DNA of 7,159 nucleotides, taken from the NCBI GenBank assembly GCA_045617725.1, contig JAZLJD010000080.1:1-7159 (forward strand), given 5' to 3'. Source of the DNA: JAZLJD01 sp045617725. Its GTDB lineage: Bacteria > Bacillota > Clostridia > Lachnospirales > Lachnospiraceae. Under the pieces are notes generated by a model. That model saw only the letters and a list, made by a program, of their open reading frames with translations, was not told the origin of the DNA and ran no database searches. The position numbers and the translations under genes were made by a program. Positions 5,619 to 7,159 of this stretch are shown here, piece by piece (the stretch's first letter is position 1; each line of letters starts with the position of its first letter).

Positions 5619-6983
5619 TCACGCCTCTTTTATCAGAATTACATCTTTCCTTTCTGCCAGTTCATCGGTAAATCCGCTTTTTGAAGCGATCAGATAGTAT
5701 ATTTCCCTATTCTTCACCGGAATAAATGCAGCTTTTTTCTTCAGGCTGTCCAGCTCCTTGATCCCGGCCGCTTTATTCCTGTACTTGCATTCTCCGACTA
5801 CGATCTTATTGTTATTGTAAGCGATCAGATCCACCTCGCTTTCTTTCCATTCATTTCCGTCTTTTATATTTCCCCACCACTTTGAAACCGTTTCCGGCAT
5901 GAACGGAATGATTCCTTTTACAGCATAATCAAAGCAGTTTTCTTTAATGATTTCTTCATATACAAAACCGAGGTATTCGCTATAAGAAGTATCAAGGATA
6001 TATTCCGCCGATCTTTCCCCGATTGCCGTTATCATGGAGATATTCGGCTCAACAAACGTGTAACTGAATCTGAAAAGGTTATCTTTGATCTTATATCTTT
6101 TTTCGCTTTTTTTGGCTGACAGCGGATTTTCAGATGTCGCAACAATATCCAGATCGATCAGCTTATTCAGATAGGGAAACACGCCCCTCTGATCCAACGC
6201 GCACGCAGCGGCGATCTGACCGGATGTCTTTTCTCTTCCGCCTATTGCCCTTAGGATCCGCGTATATACGGTCACGTCCCTCAGCTCCTGCATCAGCAGA
6301 TTTCCCGCTTCCTGAAACAATCTGCCGTTTTTATCAAAATACAAAGATCTCACTGCCGCTTCCACCGTTTCGCAGGATCTGTACATCATAACATACTGCG
6401 CGACTCCGCCGGTCTGCGCGTATACATCAACTGCTTCCGAAAACTTCGGAAAAAGGCTGCGCACCTCGTTAAACCGGAACGGCAGGATCTCTATGATCTC
6501 GTCAAACCGCCCGTAAAGCGGCGATTCGCTGTCATCGATCTGTTTTTTCATAAAAGAAAGATTGGATCCGAGAAGGATCAGTTTCAGGCCGTCCAGGCCG
6601 TGGTCTATGATCGATTGAAACTCAACGGGCACGTTTTCATTCTTTTTGGCAAGAAACGGAAACTCATCGATCACTATTGCTTTGAGACCAGTCTGCCTGG
6701 AGGAGATGTAAGTAAAAATATCTTTGAACGTTGTTAAGGAGCGAACGATCGTATCTCCGGGCAGGTATGTCTCAAGCACTGCCGCAAGATCCCTGAGGCA
6801 TGTACTGTAGTCAAAGCTGGCGCACTGATAGTATGCCACGTCACGGTTTGCATTATTTGCCAGGTGATCCAGTATCAATTCCGTTTTTCCCGTCCTGCGG
6901 CGGCCGTATATTGCCATTGCCCGCCCTGTTCCGGCCAGAAAGTCCTGCAGCTTTTTCTTTTCTCTTTCTCTGAAATACAGCAT
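5619..6983 (-). CDS. AAA+ ATPase (PF01637-type) with C-terminal DUF234 / PD-(D/E)XK-like domain
   Basis: 454 residues when started at ATG 6983. An in-frame ATG at 7004 would add seven residues, but AAGGAGG (6998-6992) lies inside that extension and eight bases before ATG 6983, so 6983 is the real start. Walker A is GRRRTGKT at 27-34, Walker B AIVIDEF at 102-108 (D106, E107), and LLGSN at 137-141 fits sensor 1. A winged-helix-like segment lies at about 250-285 (TSGQIAAACALDQRGVFPYL). The C-terminal DUF234-like part has EE at 343-344, EVD with D385 and GECKYR with E398 and K400, the E...D...ExK pattern of a nuclease-like fold. It is related in architecture but clearly divergent in sequence from the ATPase at 486-1907. 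Biological role is unknown for the family. It is transcribed alone, from a consensus promoter covered by repeats, and no partner gene adjoins it. Confidence 0.88.
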   Translation of the reverse strand: MLYFREREKKKLQDFLAGTGRAMAIYGRRRTGKTELILDHLANNANRDVAYYQCASFDYSTCLRDLAAVLETYLPGDTIVRSLTTFKDIFTYISSRQTGLKAIVIDEFPFLAKKNENVPVEFQSIIDHGLDGLKLILLGSNLSFMKKQIDDSESPLYGRFDEIIEILPFRFNEVRSLFPKFSEAVDVYAQTGGVAQYVMMYRSCETVEAAVRSLYFDKNGRLFQEAGNLLMQELRDVTVYTRILRAIGGREKTSGQIAAACALDQRGVFPYLNKLIDLDIVATSENPLSAKKSEKRYKIKDNLFRFSYTFVEPNISMITAIGERSAEYILDTSYSEYLGFVYEEIIKENCFDYAVKGIIPFMPETVSKWWGNIKDGNEWKESEVDLIAYNNNKIVVGECKYRNKAAGIKELDSLKKKAAFIPVKNREIYYLIASKSGFTDELAERKDVILIKEA

Positions 6984-6991
6984 GCCCGCGC

Positions 6992-6998
6992 CCTCCTT
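6992..6998 (-). promoter_or_regulatory. ribosome binding site fixing the start of the second ATPase at 6983
   Basis: AAGGAGG on the minus strand, eight bases upstream of ATG 6983, is a near-perfect Shine-Dalgarno sequence. It falls inside the codons of the longer frame beginning at 7004, which has no comparable site, so the shorter start is correct. Confidence 0.85.
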
Positions 6999-7022
6999 GA
7001 TCATTTATATCCGAACGGTCAC

Positions 7023-7051
7023 ATTATATCTGCCAAATTTAGATTTGTCAA
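7023..7051 (-). promoter_or_regulatory. consensus sigma-A promoter of the second ATPase gene
   Basis: On the minus strand a perfect TTGACA (7051-7046) and a perfect TATAAT (7028-7023) are separated by exactly 17 bases. Transcription would begin near 7016, about 33 bases before ATG 6983. Such a strong promoter for an accessory ATPase suggests that it is normally repressed; the repeats covering it are the obvious candidate operators. Confidence 0.88.
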
Positions 7052-7081
7052 ACTTAGATTTGTCAAATCGTAATTTGACAA
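7031..7081. repeat. three tandem 15-bp repeats and a 22-bp perfect palindrome over the promoter, candidate operators
   Basis: Units TGCCAAATTTAGATT (7031-7045), TGTCAAACTTAGATT (7046-7060) and TGTCAAATCGTAATT (7061-7075) are followed by a partial TGACAA. The palindrome at 7060-7081 has perfect 9-base arms, TTGTCAAAT and ATTTGACAA, around CGTA. A second, imperfect palindrome (CCAAAT/ATTTG type) lies at 7033-7049. The middle unit contains the -35 box and the first unit fills the spacer, so a bound protein would block the promoter. Spacing of 15 bases is about one and a half helical turns. Confidence 0.75.
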
Positions 7082-7098
7082 CTGCGCTTTTATGCAAC

Positions 7099-7130
7099 AA
7101 AAAACCGCCAACCGATGATCCGATTAGCGG
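7099..7130 (-). terminator. intrinsic terminator of a gene beyond the right edge
   Basis: On the minus strand CCGCTAATCGG (7130-7120) pairs with TCGGTTGGCGG (7115-7105) over 11 positions, three of them G-U, around a 4-base loop, followed by six T residues. It lies upstream of the second ATPase promoter, insulating that gene from a minus-strand neighbour outside the window. The remaining bases to 7159 show no coding sequence that can be supported. Confidence 0.8.
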
Positions 7131-7159
7131 TCGGTATGTTTTTTCCTGTTAATACCGCA

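Noticed and set aside
7031..7081. CRISPR-like array of short repeats
   Set aside because: Units are only 15 bp, directly abutting without spacers, and lie over a promoter; they fit operators.
1..7159. A single multi-gene defence system or insertion sequence across the window
   Set aside because: Genes are separated by terminators and own promoters, point in different directions, and no transposase with flanking inverted repeats, integrase or reverse transcriptase is present.

Overview
The window looks like an accessory stretch of a low-to-moderate GC Firmicute chromosome, most likely a gut or rumen Clostridia/Lachnospiraceae-type bacterium. This is inferred from GGAGG-type ribosome binding sites, consensus sigma-A promoters (one TTGACA-17-TATAAT), U-tract hairpin terminators, and families common in that group (DUF3990, COG1672 ATPases, Rpn/PD-(D/E)XK proteins, choline-binding-like repeat proteins). 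The genus cannot be named from the sequence alone.

Layout, left to right. (1) 1-308, minus: the first ~102 codons of a DUF3990 protein (putative ADP-ribosyltransferase fold), running off the left edge. It has its own promoter, with a 20-bp palindrome between the -35 and -10. (2) 486-1907, minus: a COG1672-type AAA+ ATPase fused to a C-terminal PD-(D/E)XK-like nuclease domain. Its leader holds a 46-bp near-perfect palindrome just above the ribosome binding site. (3) 1908-2387: a 480-bp gene-free region with several inverted repeats and two divergent promoters. (4) 2388-3230, plus: an Rpn/PDDEXK_2-family putative nuclease with a Lys/Ala repeat tract. (5) 3367-3612, minus: a small XRE-type helix-turn-helix protein without a visible ribosome binding site, probably a remnant or the 3' part of a longer regulator. 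(6) 3727-5352, minus: a secreted protein made of aromatic, glycine-rich cell-wall-binding-like repeats, with its own promoter and strong terminator. (7) 5619-6983, minus: a second AAA+ ATPase with a DUF234/nuclease C-terminus, driven by a consensus promoter overlaid by three tandem 15-bp repeats and a 22-bp perfect palindrome. (8) 7099-7130: a terminator for a gene beyond the right edge.

Each gene appears to be its own transcription unit. No operon links them, so a single multi-gene system is not supported. The recurring theme is that three accessory genes (DUF3990 and both ATPases) each carry inverted-repeat DNA on or near the promoter. Both ATPases have a winged-helix-like segment between motor and nuclease, so self-regulation is a testable inference. 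The nuclease-like and toxin-like genes could act in defence, conflict or mobile-element biology, but nothing here demonstrates a function. The repeat protein has an AAG/AAC/TAC-rich codon bias unlike its neighbours and is probably a highly expressed housekeeping or surface gene between accessory genes.
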